Below are positions 17,109 to 27,196 of a stretch of 64,000 nt of DNA, piece after piece. A program made the translations under genes and the position numbers. The DNA is from Kiloniellaceae bacterium (GTDB lineage: Bacteria; Pseudomonadota; Alphaproteobacteria; Kiloniellales; J153), in the NCBI GenBank assembly GCA_021776115.1, contig JAJFGN010000039.1, positions 1 through 64,000 of the forward strand. The letters run 5' to 3'. The notes below the pieces were generated by a model. It made no database searches. It saw nothing but the letters and a program-made list of their open reading frames with translations, and was not told the DNA's origin. Each line of letters opens with the position of its first letter. The first letter of the stretch is position 1.

Positions 17109-17549
17109 TCAGTGGGGCGTTAGAGTCTCCAAGGCAATACGGGTCGCGTGTTCAAGCGGATCGCGGCATTCGTTACTGACTTTAGCGGATAGACTCATCA
17201 GCTTCGCCGCCTCTTCCGCGTAGCCGCGCATGGCCTTTTGCGTGAAGTCGGACTGGACCTGAAAGGCCTCGCGCAAATCGGAGCAGTGCGCCAAGGCTTC
17301 TTGGGTTTCCACATCCAAGCGCAAGCGCGTGTTACTGAATTCCATGATCTCGCGCTGCATCTCGGCCATGCCCTTCAGCATCGCCAAGTTCGCATTGATC
17401 ATGGCCTCCAGGGCTTTGGTGTTACCAGTGCCGCCGGTTCCGCCCTCGCTGCTTGCGCTAGCGGCGGTGGTCTTGGTCTCTCGGGTTTTGCGGCTTTCTT
17501 TGGAAGCCTCCAGGGGTGTATTCGTGGATTTTGGAGTTTGCTGTGCCAT
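17109..17549 (-). CDS. Phasin family protein
   Basis: A 146-residue protein. The Ser/Thr/Lys-rich N-terminus (about 1-45) is disordered and is followed by an all-helical phasin domain: ALEAMINANLAMLKGMAEMQ, then REIMEFSNTRLRLDVETQEA and the FQVQSDFTQKAMRGYAEEAA block typical of the Phasin_2 family. Phasins coat polyhydroxyalkanoate granules; some have general stress or chaperone roles. No PHA synthase gene is in the window. It ends next to the right comM-end copy and has a good promoter candidate upstream (17653-17681). Confidence 0.88.
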   Translation of the reverse strand: MAQQTPKSTNTPLEASKESRKTRETKTTAASASSEGGTGGTGNTKALEAMINANLAMLKGMAEMQREIMEFSNTRLRLDVETQEALAHCSDLREAFQVQSDFTQKAMRGYAEEAAKLMSLSAKVSNECRDPLEHATRIALETLTPH

Positions 17550-17652
17550 GTCTATGCCTCCGCCTCAATATTGACGCGCTAAAAGCGGCCGCCAAGCGCC
17601 CTGTCGCTAGCGCCCTTCACTGCAGGGCAGTGCCCAGCAAGCCCTTCGGTAT

Positions 17653-17681
17653 TATTTACGAAACATTAACCATAATTTCAA
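17653..17681 (-). promoter_or_regulatory. Sigma-70-type promoter candidate for the phasin gene
   Basis: On the minus strand TTGAAA (17676-17681) and TAAATA (17653-17658) are separated by exactly 17 bases, about 100 bases upstream of the phasin ATG. The plus strand of the same stretch contains TTAACCAT, like a CtrA half-motif, but no full CtrA site is present. The stretch to 17757 holds nothing else evident. Confidence 0.5.
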
Positions 17682-17757
17682 TGGGGGTTTTACGGGGAGC
17701 ACTCTTTATTCCCGCGGCCATGGAACCGGCGGCCGGGAGGCTTAGGCGATAGGCCGG

Positions 17758-18126
17758 TTATTTTTCGGCCGGCTTGATCATGCGGCCTAAATCCTTACCG
17801 GCGAAGATGTGCAGGTGGAAATGCGGCACGTCCTGGTGCGCGTCGCGCCCGGTATTCGCCAAGATCCGGTACCCCGTCGCGGCCAAACCGGCATCGCGCG
17901 CGATTTTGCCCGCCGCGCGCACCAGGGCGGCGATTTCAGCCTCGCTGGCGTGTTCGGAGAAATCGTCGAAGGAAGCATAAGCGCCTTTTGGGATCACCAG
18001 GACATGGGTCGGCGTTTGCGGGTTGATGTCGTTGAAAGCCAGGACGCGTTCATCCTCGTAGATCTTATGGCAGGGAATTTCGCCACGCAGAATCTTAGCG
18101 AAGATATTATTTGGGTCGTAGGTCAT
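17758..18126 (-). CDS. HIT family protein (HinT-like nucleotide phosphoramidase)
   Basis: A 122-residue histidine-triad protein. MTYDPNNIFAKILRGEIPCH is the standard N-terminus, with ILANTGRDAHQDVPHFHLHI carrying the H-x-H-x-H triad (HFHLH). HinT-type enzymes hydrolyse AMP-lysine and other nucleoside phosphoramidates. The ATG at 18126 overlaps the hisE stop (ATGA), placing it at the end of the his operon. The 13 C-terminal residues IFAGKDLGRMIKP complete the fold, so the gene is intact. Confidence 0.95.
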   Translation of the reverse strand: MTYDPNNIFAKILRGEIPCHKIYEDERVLAFNDINPQTPTHVLVIPKGAYASFDDFSEHASEAEIAALVRAAGKIARDAGLAATGYRILANTGRDAHQDVPHFHLHIFAGKDLGRMIKPAEK

Positions 18127-18470
18127 GATCGTGAGTCCTTTTCGGCAATGCCCGACATGGCCTGGCGGGCCTCGAGCGTGGCCCAGATATCGGCCGGGGT
18201 CAGGCCGCGGGCCGACCAAAGCACAAGCAGGTGATACAAGAGATCGGCGCTTTCGGCGGCGAGCTTGTCGTTATCGCCCGCGACCGCCTCGATCACCGCC
18301 TCGACCGCTTCCTCGCCCACTTTTTGAGCGATCTTATTGGTTCCCTTGGCAAACAAACCGGCAGTGTGGGATAGGCTTGGGTCGGCATCGCGCCGGCTTT
18401 CGATGATCTCGAACAACCGGTCGAGGATCTGGCCCCCGGTATCGCTTGCCCCGCTTCGATTATCGCTCAT
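18123..18470 (-). CDS. hisE: Phosphoribosyl-ATP diphosphatase HisE
   Basis: Second step of histidine synthesis: PR-ATP to PR-AMP. About 115 residues from the ATG at 18470 (a TTG at 18494 would add 8). The MazG-like helical core shows SLSHTAGLFAKGTNKIAQKV, then GEEAVEAVIEAVAGDNDKLA and ESADLLYHLLVLWSARGL, with the E-E and E-x-x-D metal ligands present. It sits 52 bases after hisF and overlaps the HIT gene by 4 bases. hisI is not in this operon or window. Confidence 0.95.
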   Translation of the reverse strand: MSDNRSGASDTGGQILDRLFEIIESRRDADPSLSHTAGLFAKGTNKIAQKVGEEAVEAVIEAVAGDNDKLAAESADLLYHLLVLWSARGLTPADIWATLEARQAMSGIAEKDSRS

Positions 18471-18522
18471 GCGCTCATGCCCCAGTTTCGCCAACCGGTC
18501 ACCGGTATCAGGAATTCTCGCG

Positions 18523-19299
18523 CTAGGCTAGGGGCCGGATCGGCACGCCCGCGCGATCCATGAACGCCTTCGCCTCGGCGATCGAGTATTCCCCGAAGTG
18601 AAAGATCGAGGCGGCGAGTACCGCCGAGGCATGACCGTCGCGGATACCCGCGACCAGGTGATCCAGCGTCCCGACGCCGCCCGAGGCGATGACCGGCACG
18701 GCCACGGCGTCGGCGATCAAGCGTGTCAGTTCGATGTCATAGCCCTGCTTGGTGCCGTCGCGGTCCATGGAGGTCAACATGATCTCACCCGCGCCCAGAT
18801 CGGCGATCCGGCGCGCCCAGGCCAGGGCATCGAGCCCGGTCGCGTCGCGGCCGCCGTGGATGAACACCTCGAAGCCGCTCGGGCACTCCGGCGCGCGGGT
18901 GCGCTTGGCGTCGATCGCGACCACGATGCACTGAGAGCCGAACTTTTCCGCCGCCGCCGCAACCAAGTCAGGCGATTTGACGGCGGCGGTGTTGATCGCG
19001 ATTTTGTCGGCCCCGGCCAGAAGCAACGCCCGCACATCGCCGACCGCGCGCACCCCGCCCCCGACGGTCAGCGGCATGAAACATTGTTCCGCCGTGCGCG
19101 CGACCACGTCGAGAAAGATACCGCGATTCTCATGGCTGGCGGTGATATCGAGAAAGGTCAATTCATCCGCGCCGGCCTTGTCGTAGAGACGCGCCTGTTC
19201 CACGGGATCGCCCGCGTCGCGCAGATCGACGAAGTTGACGCCCTTGACGACCCGGCCGTCTTTTACGTCGAGGCAGGGGATAATACGCGCCTTGAGCAT
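18523..19299 (-). CDS. hisF: Imidazole glycerol phosphate synthase cyclase subunit HisF
   Basis: Cyclase half of the HisFH complex: uses ammonia from HisH to make IGP and AICAR from PRFAR. The 258-residue TIM barrel starts [20 protein letters not shown] with catalytic Asp11, has [20 protein letters not shown], the phosphate-binding [20 protein letters not shown] and [16 protein letters not shown] loops, and the second catalytic Asp in [14 protein letters not shown]. The ATG at 19299 is 5 bases after the hisA stop; a longer upstream in-frame extension lies inside hisA and is discarded. Confidence 0.98.
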   Translation of the reverse strand: MLKARIIPCLDVKDGRVVKGVNFVDLRDAGDPVEQARLYDKAGADELTFLDITASHENRGIFLDVVARTAEQCFMPLTVGGGVRAVGDVRALLLAGADKIAINTAAVKSPDLVAAAAEKFGSQCIVVAIDAKRTRAPECPSGFEVFIHGGRDATGLDALAWARRIADLGAGEIMLTSMDRDGTKQGYDIELTRLIADAVAVPVIASGGVGTLDHLVAGIRDGHASAVLAASIFHFGEYSIAEAKAFMDRAGVPIRPLA

Positions 19300-19304
19300 G
19301 GGAA

Positions 19305-20039
19305 TCAGGCCGCCTTCGTATTCACCAGGGCCAAGGCGCTGGCTGGATCGATGCGTCCGTCGTAAAGCGCGCGGCCGCAAATAACGCCAGCGATCCCGGT
19401 GTCTTCAACCGCCATCAAGGCGGCGATATCGTCAAGCGAGGCCACCCCGCCGGAGGCGATGACCGGGATATCCAGGGACCGCGCGAGATCGCGTGTCGCC
19501 GCGACATTAACCCCCTGCAAGGCCCCGTCGCGGTCAATATCGGTATAGACGATCGCCGCCACGCCGGCATCGGCGAAGCGCCGGGCAAGATCGTGAGCAT
19601 GGATACCGCCATCGTCGGCCCAGCCCTTGACCGCGACCCGGCCCGCGCGCGCGTCGATACCGACCGCGACTTGGCCGGGGAAGGCGGCGCAGGCGTGGCG
19701 CACCAAATCCGGCGTCTCGACCGCCGCGGTCCCCAGAATGACCCGGCGCACCCCCGCGCTCAGCCAGGCCTCAACCGTCTCCATATCGCGGATGCCGCCA
19801 CCCAGCTGCACCGGCACCTCGATCGCTGCCAAGATGTCTTCGACCGCCCGGCGGTTCACGGGTTTGCCCGCGAAAGCACCGTCGAGATCGACCAGATGGA
19901 GCCAGGTAAACCCGGCCTCGACGAAACTGCGCGCCTGGGCGGCGGGATCGTCGTTGAACACGGTCGCGCTTTCCATCGCGCCGCGCAGCAGGCGAACCGC
20001 CTGACCGCCCTTGAGGTCAATCGCCGGGTAGACGATCAT
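19305..20039 (-). CDS. hisA: ProFAR isomerase HisA
   Basis: Amadori isomerase converting ProFAR to PRFAR, the substrate of HisF. The 244 residues begin [20 protein letters not shown] with the catalytic Asp8, and show [40 protein letters not shown] and [20 protein letters not shown], the last carrying the second Asp. The half-barrel repeat with HisF is evident. The start overlaps the upstream GNAT gene by 4 bases (ATGA). Confidence 0.98.
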   Translation of the reverse strand: MIVYPAIDLKGGQAVRLLRGAMESATVFNDDPAAQARSFVEAGFTWLHLVDLDGAFAGKPVNRRAVEDILAAIEVPVQLGGGIRDMETVEAWLSAGVRRVILGTAAVETPDLVRHACAAFPGQVAVGIDARAGRVAVKGWADDGGIHAHDLARRFADAGVAAIVYTDIDRDGALQGVNVAATRDLARSLDIPVIASGGVASLDDIAALMAVEDTGIAGVICGRALYDGRIDPASALALVNTKAA

Positions 20040-20617
20040 GCCGGAACCGGGTTTTCGCCGTTAAGGTCCTTGCAGAAATAGTGGCCGGCGTGCCAACGGC
20101 CCTCGATCAGGGCGTAGTGCGGGTGAGTGCCCCAGCGCCGGTATCCCATGGTTTCGTAAAGCTTGATCGCGGCTTCCTGGGTTTCGCGCACATCGAGATT
20201 CAAGATCCGCAGCCCAGCGGCGCGTGCCGCGTCCTCGACTTCCTGCACCACCATGCGGGCGAGCCCATGGCCGCGGGCCCAGGGCGCGATGAAAGAAGTC
20301 GTGAGATGGCCAACCGTTGCCTGCGCCTCGTTATAGCGCGGCGGGCGGACCAGTTGCGCCGATCCGGCGACGGTTCGCTCCAGGCGGGCGACGAAGAGGT
20401 CGCGCTCGGGCACCAGAAGAACGCCCTTCCAGTAGGTTTCCATGACGTGGCGGGGCGGGGGCTTGAGCCAGCCGAAGCCGCCGCCGTCGGAAATCGCGGC
20501 CTCCGCCGCATCGCACAGATCGTGCAGATCCGGACCTAGGAATTCTGTCACCCGCTCGACCATGACGGCCGCTTGGCCGGGTTCTTGGATTACATCTCGC
20601 TCGTTCCTAGCGCTCAT
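20036..20617 (-). CDS. GNAT family N-acetyltransferase inside the his operon
   Basis: A 193-residue protein with the GNAT core at about residues 60-165: a strand-helix block around [20 protein letters not shown] (the acetyl-CoA loop has the R/Q-x-x-G-x-G/A form as R-G-H-G-L-A), then [20 protein letters not shown] and the terminal [20 protein letters not shown]. The substrate cannot be read from the sequence. The ATG at 20617 overlaps the hisH stop and the end overlaps the hisA start, so it is translated as part of hisB-hisH-GNAT-hisA-hisF-hisE. No histidine-pathway step requires an acetyltransferase, so a regulatory or housekeeping role is possible. Confidence 0.9.
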   Translation of the reverse strand: MSARNERDVIQEPGQAAVMVERVTEFLGPDLHDLCDAAEAAISDGGGFGWLKPPPRHVMETYWKGVLLVPERDLFVARLERTVAGSAQLVRPPRYNEAQATVGHLTTSFIAPWARGHGLARMVVQEVEDAARAAGLRILNLDVRETQEAAIKLYETMGYRRWGTHPHYALIEGRWHAGHYFCKDLNGENPVPA

Positions 20618-21258
20618 GGATGCCACCTAAGGAAATTTTGCAGCAAGCGTAAACCCGCCGCCTGGCTTTTCTCGGGATGAAATTGCGTGCCGATCATGTT
20701 CGCGCGCCCAACGGCCGCCGTCACGGGGCCTCCGTAATCGACCTCCGCCAGAACCTGGCCCGGATCGTCGGGCCGCAGTTCATAGCCGTGAACGAAGTAC
20801 ACATGGGGACGCGCGCCCAGGTCCGCCAGCACCGGGTGGTCCGAGGCCAAGATCCGCAAATCGTTCCAGCCCATGTGAGGTATCTTGAGCGCCGGGTCTT
20901 CTGGACGCAATGGCACGACCTCGCCGGGAATCCAATCCAGGCCCGGATGATCGCCGTGTTCGCGGCCGATCCGGGCCATTAGCTGCATGCCGATGCAAAT
21001 ACCCAGAAACGGGCGGCCCTTGTCGATAACCGCCTCTTGTAGCGCCTCGATCATGCCCGGCAGGGCGTCCAGACCGCGCCGGCAATCGCCAAAAGCGCCG
21101 ACGCCGGGCAAGACAATGCGATCCGCCGCCGCGACGGTTTCAGCCGCGGCCGTTACCACGATGTCCTGGCGCAAACCCGCTTCAGCGCTGGCGCGTTCCA
21201 GCGCCTTGGCCGCCGAACGCAAATTGCCGGAGCCGTGATCGACGATCGCAACAGTCAT
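20614..21258 (-). CDS. hisH: Imidazole glycerol phosphate synthase glutaminase subunit HisH
   Basis: Glutamine amidotransferase that supplies ammonia to HisF. The 214 residues have [40 protein letters not shown], the nucleophile elbow [20 protein letters not shown] (Cys in GICIGMQ), and the catalytic His/Glu block [20 protein letters not shown]. The triad is intact. It starts 32 bases after hisB. Confidence 0.98.
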   Translation of the reverse strand: MTVAIVDHGSGNLRSAAKALERASAEAGLRQDIVVTAAAETVAAADRIVLPGVGAFGDCRRGLDALPGMIEALQEAVIDKGRPFLGICIGMQLMARIGREHGDHPGLDWIPGEVVPLRPEDPALKIPHMGWNDLRILASDHPVLADLGARPHVYFVHGYELRPDDPGQVLAEVDYGGPVTAAVGRANMIGTQFHPEKSQAAGLRLLQNFLRWHP

Positions 21259-21290
21259 GTTATCCCCGGATGGCGGGCCGTGAAATTTAC

Positions 21291-21878
21291 TTACAACTTA
21301 CCCTTGGTCGAGGGAATCGCGTCGGCCCGGCGCGGATCGATCTCGACCGCCTGGCGCAAGGCGCGGGCCAAGCCCTTGAAGCAAGATTCGACGATATGGT
21401 GCGCGTTCGTACCGTAGAGGTTTTCGACATGCAGGGTCAGGCCGGCGTGCTGGGCGAAGGCTTGAAACCACTCCTTGAACAACTCGGTATCCATTTCGCC
21501 CAGTTTGTCGCGTAGAAAACCGACCTTCCAGATCAGATAGGGCCGGTTCGAGGCGTCGAGCGCGACCCGGCTCAAGGTCTCGTCCATGGGCACGCTCGCC
21601 TCGCCATAGCGGCGGATGCCCTTGCGCTCGCCCAAGGCCTTGGACACCGCCTGGCCCAGGACAATGCCCGTATCCTCGGTGGTGTGATGGTAATCGATAT
21701 GCAAATCGCCCTTGGCCTTGAGCACGATATCGAACAGGCCGTGACGCGCGAGTTGCTCGATCATGTGATCGAGGAAACCGATTCCGGTATTCACGTCGTA
21801 GACGCCGCTTCCGTCCAGGTTCACCTCGGCGGAAATCTGCGTTTCGCTGGTCTTGCGGTCGATTTTAGCCCGTCGCAT
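21291..21878 (-). CDS. hisB: Imidazoleglycerol-phosphate dehydratase HisB
   Basis: Manganese-dependent dehydratase of the histidine pathway. The 195-residue monofunctional form (no phosphatase domain) has [40 protein letters not shown] and [20 protein letters not shown], which hold the metal-binding His/Glu set. First his gene of the cluster; a SAM-dependent methyltransferase gene lies 75 bases upstream on the same strand, so transcription may begin at either. Confidence 0.98.
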   Translation of the reverse strand: MRRAKIDRKTSETQISAEVNLDGSGVYDVNTGIGFLDHMIEQLARHGLFDIVLKAKGDLHIDYHHTTEDTGIVLGQAVSKALGERKGIRRYGEASVPMDETLSRVALDASNRPYLIWKVGFLRDKLGEMDTELFKEWFQAFAQHAGLTLHVENLYGTNAHHIVESCFKGLARALRQAVEIDPRRADAIPSTKGKL

Positions 21879-21953
21879 GGGCGTTCTCTTTTCGCTGAAG
21901 GGTTGAATTTCGGCGCCTTTTTAACAGGAAGGCGGGGGTAGTGCCATCCTCCT

Positions 21954-22757
21954 TCAATGCCGCCCCCAAGCGGCCAGGGCGAAAACTCTGTGGTCGACGC
22001 GAAGCGGTTCCTCTGGAAAGTCGGCCGACAAAGTACGGGCCAGGTCTTCATCGAAACGCGCGAGGGTGGCGGGGTTCATGACAGGCCCCACGGCCGCGCT
22101 GGCCCGGATTCGCCCGCGCCACGCTTCCTGGCTGTAGGACAATTGGGTAGTAAAGGCGAAGGACTCCCAGTCGTCGAAGCCCGACGAAGTCAGTTCCTCG
22201 GCCCAGACGGGATATTGGAAAACATTCCTTGTCGTCGAGGGGCGCGCCGGACTGTGGCGGCGAATGGTCTGAATCGTCTTGTCGATCACGTTTCCCGGCC
22301 GCAGGTGCCAATCGAGATCGGCAATGAGAAGCCGTCCCTCGGGCCGCAACAACCGGCGCGCCTCGGCCGCCGCCTTGGGCCGGTCGAACCAATGCCAGCA
22401 GGTCGCTGCTGAAATCACGTCGAAATACCCGGCGGCAAGGCCGCTCGCCTCGGCCGGGGCTTGGATATAGTCGATGGACAGCCCGGCGTCGCGGTCCGCT
22501 TCGCGCGCTTCGGCGAGAAGTCCGGCCGAGAGATCGAGCCCGGTGACCTGGCAACCGCGCCGGGCGAATGCGCGGGCCAGCAAGCCGGTGCCGGTGCCCA
22601 GATCGAGCAGGCGCTGGCCCCGCAGGCCAAGGCCGAGCCTTTCCAGGCGGGTGAAGAACTCAGGCGGGAAACCCTGCCGCCAGCGCCCGTAGTCGGCCGC
22701 GGCCTTGCCGAAATCGACCCTGGGCCGGGCCGGGACCTGCTCGCCATTAGACGCCAC
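21954..22757 (-). CDS. Class I SAM-dependent methyltransferase (Methyltransf_11-like)
   Basis: About 267 residues. GTG at 22757 is preferred because GGAG lies 9 bases ahead; a TTG at 22772 is the alternative. The Rossmann motif LLDLGTGTGLLARAFARRGC is followed by VTGLDLSAGLLAEAREADRD and the post-II block YFDVISAATCWHWFDRPKAA, close to small-molecule or UbiE-like methyltransferases that act on free metabolites. The substrate is unknown. It is divergent from hslV and upstream of hisB on the same strand. Confidence 0.88.
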   Translation of the reverse strand: MASNGEQVPARPRVDFGKAAADYGRWRQGFPPEFFTRLERLGLGLRGQRLLDLGTGTGLLARAFARRGCQVTGLDLSAGLLAEAREADRDAGLSIDYIQAPAEASGLAAGYFDVISAATCWHWFDRPKAAAEARRLLRPEGRLLIADLDWHLRPGNVIDKTIQTIRRHSPARPSTTRNVFQYPVWAEELTSSGFDDWESFAFTTQLSYSQEAWRGRIRASAAVGPVMNPATLARFDEDLARTLSADFPEEPLRVDHRVFALAAWGRH

Positions 22758-23378
22758 GCGGATAATCTCCAATTCAGGAACCTTCGCGCATAATAGCTGC
22801 CGGGGACCGCCCTGTCGCCTTGACCTGGGGGCCCCACTGCGCCATGTGTCACCTCATGTCCGAAACCCAATCCCAGACTTGGCACGGCACCACGATTCTG
22901 TCCGTGCGCAAGGGCGGCACGCTGGTCATCGCGGGAGACGGCCAGGTTACCTTGGGCCAAACCGTGATTAAATCCAATGCCCGCAAGGTGCGGCGCCTGG
23001 GCAAGAGCGGTGAGGTCATCGCCGGTTTCGCCGGCGCGACCGCCGACGCCTTCACCTTGTTCGAACGCCTGGAGGGCAAGCTTGAGACCTTTCCCGGGCA
23101 ACTGACCCGGGCTTGCGTCGAGATGGCCAAGGATTGGCGCACCGACCGCTACTTGCGCCGGCTGGAGGCCATGATGGCGGTCGCCGATAGCACGGTGTCC
23201 CTGGTACTTACCGGGACCGGCGACGTGCTTGAGCCCGAGGACGGTTTGATCGGCATCGGCTCCGGCGGCTCCTACGCGCTGGCCGCCGCGCGGGCGCTCA
23301 TAGACCAGGACAACATGGAGGCCGAAGCGATCGCCCGCAAGGCCTTGGAAATAGCGGCAGGAATTTGCGTTTACACCA

Positions 23379-24737
<1,359 letters not shown>

Positions 24738-24878
24738 CTTGGCGCCTTTCGTTCCGGTGCGCCGGTTCAGCCTTCCAGAACAAAAAAACTTCGGTTCAAA
24801 AGCCTTACGCGGTAACCTTTTCGCGCGGGGGCCGTGGGCGGGCGCCCGAAGGCACCCGCCTGTAACGATGCGGCGCGC

Positions 24879-25310
24879 TCAGCGATTTTGCAGGCTGCAT
24901 CCCAGGGTACCGACGGACACGATGGTACCCGCCCCCGCACCCGGCCAATTCGCCGGGAACGGCGAGTCGGCGTCGCCCGGACCGGCGGTGGTATCGAAAT
25001 TGAGATCGCCGCCAAGATCGCCGCCCGCCAATACGGCAAGCGTGATATTGCCGACCGTCTCGCCGTCGATTTTGATCTGCAAGACGTCGCCGTCCATATG
25101 GCCGCCGCCCTGAACGGCCTCGAAGGAGCTCGAGAACTTCTCCCGGTCTCCCTTGTCTTCAAAGCGGGCATCGATGCTGGAATCTCCGGCCGCCGAATCG
25201 CGGCCGCATTCCACACGGTCGCCGCCGGCTTGCGCGGCGCCGCCGGCCGTGGCCATGACCAAGCTCATGGCCAGCACTAGGGACGATTGCCTGAAAAATT
25301 TTGCGTACAT
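24879..25310 (-). CDS. Small secreted protein, unknown function
   Basis: A 143-residue protein with a Sec signal MYAKFFRQSSLVLAMSLVMA and an AQA cleavage site near residue 28. The mature chain is acidic, glycine/aspartate-rich, with two cysteines (VECGRD near its start, LGCSLQNR at its end) that could form a disulfide. FEDKGDREKFSSSFEAVQGG and DVLQIKIDGETVGNITLAVL suggest a small beta fold. GAGGAG lies 8 bases ahead of the ATG. I do not recognise the family. It lies convergent with hslU. A GC-rich hairpin at 24837-24860 follows the gene but has no T-run. The 230 bases upstream to the HTH gene contain nothing else evident. Confidence 0.75.
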   Translation of the reverse strand: MYAKFFRQSSLVLAMSLVMATAGGAAQAGGDRVECGRDSAAGDSSIDARFEDKGDREKFSSSFEAVQGGGHMDGDVLQIKIDGETVGNITLAVLAGGDLGGDLNFDTTAGPGDADSPFPANWPGAGAGTIVSVGTLGCSLQNR

Positions 25311-25540
25311 CGACTGTTCTCCTCTCGTGGGATTTGATTTTTATTACCCAACCTCCCCGGCTGGGCCGCGAACGGGCCGCCGCGCGACAAACAACTTCTA
25401 GCCACCGCGCAACGGTCCGCGGAGTTGTTTGCGCAAAATGCGTGCCAAGGTATGAATCCGCCGCGAAACCCCTGTTTCGCGGCGCGCGGCATGGATTGGG
25501 CGCGTCCCCGATTGGGGCACTTAGCCGTGTATTGGTGAAA

Positions 25541-25906
25541 TCACCCGGTGTTGCCGCCGCCCTTAACGTCTTTCAGCAGCCGCTCGATGGTTTCCTGGGG
25601 CAGGTCCGCGATACACGCGGCGAGGGCGTTGGCCAGTTCCGTTGCCTCCGCGCTCAAGCCCGCGGTGTCGACCGTGACGCGCGGGTGCGAGAGGTCCGCC
25701 AGGCGCTGCAGATCCTCCGCCTCGTCCCAGATAATGCCCAGGTACTGACAGACCCGGTGCACGAAGCGCCGGTTCGGCCGGCCGCGCTGGCCGTGTTCGA
25801 GGGCCGAGAGATAGGCCGGCGAGACGCCCAGGCCCGCCGCCATGTCCTTGGCCGCCAAGCCGCGGGCGGCGCGCAACTCGCGCATTTTCTCGCCGAAGGG
25901 AGTCAC
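25541..25906 (-). CDS. XRE-family helix-turn-helix regulator
   Basis: About 121 residues from a GTG start (25906) that overlaps the smr stop as GTGA. The HTH_XRE domain spans roughly residues 5-65: FGEKMRELRAARGLAAKDMA, then AGLGVSPAYLSALEHGQRGR and PNRRFVHRVCQYLGI. A conserved helical tail follows, with LSHPRVTVDTAGLSAEATEL. Proteins of this type are commonly paired with smr in alphaproteobacteria. Here the unit is lutABC-smr-HTH, so the regulator is co-expressed with lactate-utilisation genes; whether it controls them is unknown. Confidence 0.9.
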   Translation of the reverse strand: MTPFGEKMRELRAARGLAAKDMAAGLGVSPAYLSALEHGQRGRPNRRFVHRVCQYLGIIWDEAEDLQRLADLSHPRVTVDTAGLSAEATELANALAACIADLPQETIERLLKDVKGGGNTG

Positions 25907-26490
25907 GGCCGCGCCTTGCGCAGTAGAACGTACAAGGCCCCCATGCCGCCGTGTTTCGATTGCGCGTAGTCGAAGGCGAGAATACGCGCGCGGTTTTCCG
26001 GTTCGTTGAGCCAACGCGGCACCTGGGCACGTATGATCCCGCCGCCCTGTGTAATGTCGCCCTTGCCGGTGATCACCACGATGCAGCGCTTGCCCACGTC
26101 CTGGGCGCGCGCCAGGTAGCCTGTTAGCGCGGACCGAGCCTGATCCTGCGTGTAGCCATGCAGGTCCAAAGTGCCTTCGATGGCCATGCGGCCGCGCCGC
26201 ATGCGCTCGGCGCTGCGTTTGTCGACACCGGCGATATCGCCATGGCCCAAGTTCGGCGCGGGCGGTTTCGGAGATGGCTTCGCAGGGGTTGAAGGCGCGG
26301 CTCTTCTAACCGCGCGCTTGGCCGAATCTCCTGGCGGTTTAACCGGATGGGGGGCGGGAGGCGCTTCGGATTTAGCCGCCGGCGACACGCTGCGTGGCGG
26401 TTTCTTCAGGGGCGCCGCGTCTCGGGTCACAAGTTCCCACAAGGCACGCTCGTCCCCGGAAAGATTTGGGTCGCGATCCTTAGGCGCCAT
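25903..26490 (-). CDS. Smr/MutS2-domain endonuclease-like protein
   Basis: A 195-residue protein starting MAPKDRDPNLSGDERALWEL. A proline/alanine/lysine-rich linker (about 30-95) precedes the Smr domain: the signature TLDLHGYTQDQARSALTGYL (D-L-H-G), then CIVVITGKGDITQGGGIIRA and the DYAQSKHGGMGALYVLLRKA end. Smr domains nick DNA or RNA. The start at 26490 lies inside lutC (11-base overlap). In many alphaproteobacteria smr directly follows mltA; here lutABC intervenes. Confidence 0.94.
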   Translation of the reverse strand: MAPKDRDPNLSGDERALWELVTRDAAPLKKPPRSVSPAAKSEAPPAPHPVKPPGDSAKRAVRRAAPSTPAKPSPKPPAPNLGHGDIAGVDKRSAERMRRGRMAIEGTLDLHGYTQDQARSALTGYLARAQDVGKRCIVVITGKGDITQGGGIIRAQVPRWLNEPENRARILAFDYAQSKHGGMGALYVLLRKARP

Positions 26491-27196
26491 CGCCCGTACC
26501 GTCTTCAGACTCCTCCCCCGGGCCATCTTCGACCAACACGATATGCAGGCGGCGCGGTCCATGGGCGCCGAGCTGGATGGTTTGCTCGATATCCGCGGTC
26601 CGCGACGGTCCGGTTATGAAATTTACCGTGCGCGGCAGCTCGCCCGGGCCGTGCTTGGCGCGCACAAGATCCCAGGCATCTTCGTAGGGTCCAACGACCT
26701 GCGACGCCTTGATCATGACGATATGGGTGTCGGGCAGAAAGTTGAGCGTCGTCGGCGCGGCCTCCCCCGACAACAGCATAAGCGTACCGGTTTCCGCGAT
26801 TCCCGCGAAAGCCCCCGTCAGGGAGGTTTCGTCGCTTGCCTCGGCTCGTCCGCGTTCGACCGTGAGCAGGCTCTGCGTATCCCAAGGCAGGGCATCGATC
26901 TCGGGATCGGGCGCCGCCCGCAGGCGTTGCGGCAAGTTGTGCTTCTTAAGGTATGTCGCGACCGCGCCCGGCACGTCCTGCGCGACCGCTACCCGCGTCA
27001 GGGTCGCGGAATGCTCCTCCGCCATGGCCTGAAAAAGATCGACCCGCGCTTTGGCATCGATTTGAGCGCGTGCCGGAACCGGGCCGCGTTCGCGGGTGTC
27101 CAGGCGTGCCTCGACCGCCGCGAGCGCCGCCGCGTCGCCGGCGGCCCGCTTCAATGAACGCCGTACCGCGCCCAGGATCGCATCCCGGCCGCTCAT
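26480..27196 (-). CDS. lutC: LUD-domain lactate utilization protein LutC
   Basis: Part of the LutABC L-lactate dehydrogenase. The 238-residue LUD-domain protein begins MSGRDAILGAVRRSLKRAAG, and has SLTGAFAGIAETGTLMLLSG, HIVMIKASQVVGPYEDAWDL and the terminal FITGPSRTADIEQTIQLGAH with GPRRLHIVLVED, all conserved in LutC. The start overlaps the lutB stop (ATGA, 27193-27196). The end overlaps smr by 11 bases. Confidence 0.93.
   Translation of the reverse strand: MSGRDAILGAVRRSLKRAAGDAAALAAVEARLDTRERGPVPARAQIDAKARVDLFQAMAEEHSATLTRVAVAQDVPGAVATYLKKHNLPQRLRAAPDPEIDALPWDTQSLLTVERGRAEASDETSLTGAFAGIAETGTLMLLSGEAAPTTLNFLPDTHIVMIKASQVVGPYEDAWDLVRAKHGPGELPRTVNFITGPSRTADIEQTIQLGAHGPRRLHIVLVEDGPGEESEDGTGDGA

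Noticed and set aside
22758-22855. Heat-shock promoter in front of hslV
   Set aside because: A CTTGA motif is present but no correctly spaced CCCCAT-like box follows it.
24837-24860. GC-rich hairpin as terminator of the small secreted protein gene
   Set aside because: The stem is good but no T-run follows on the relevant strand, so it is not listed as a terminator.
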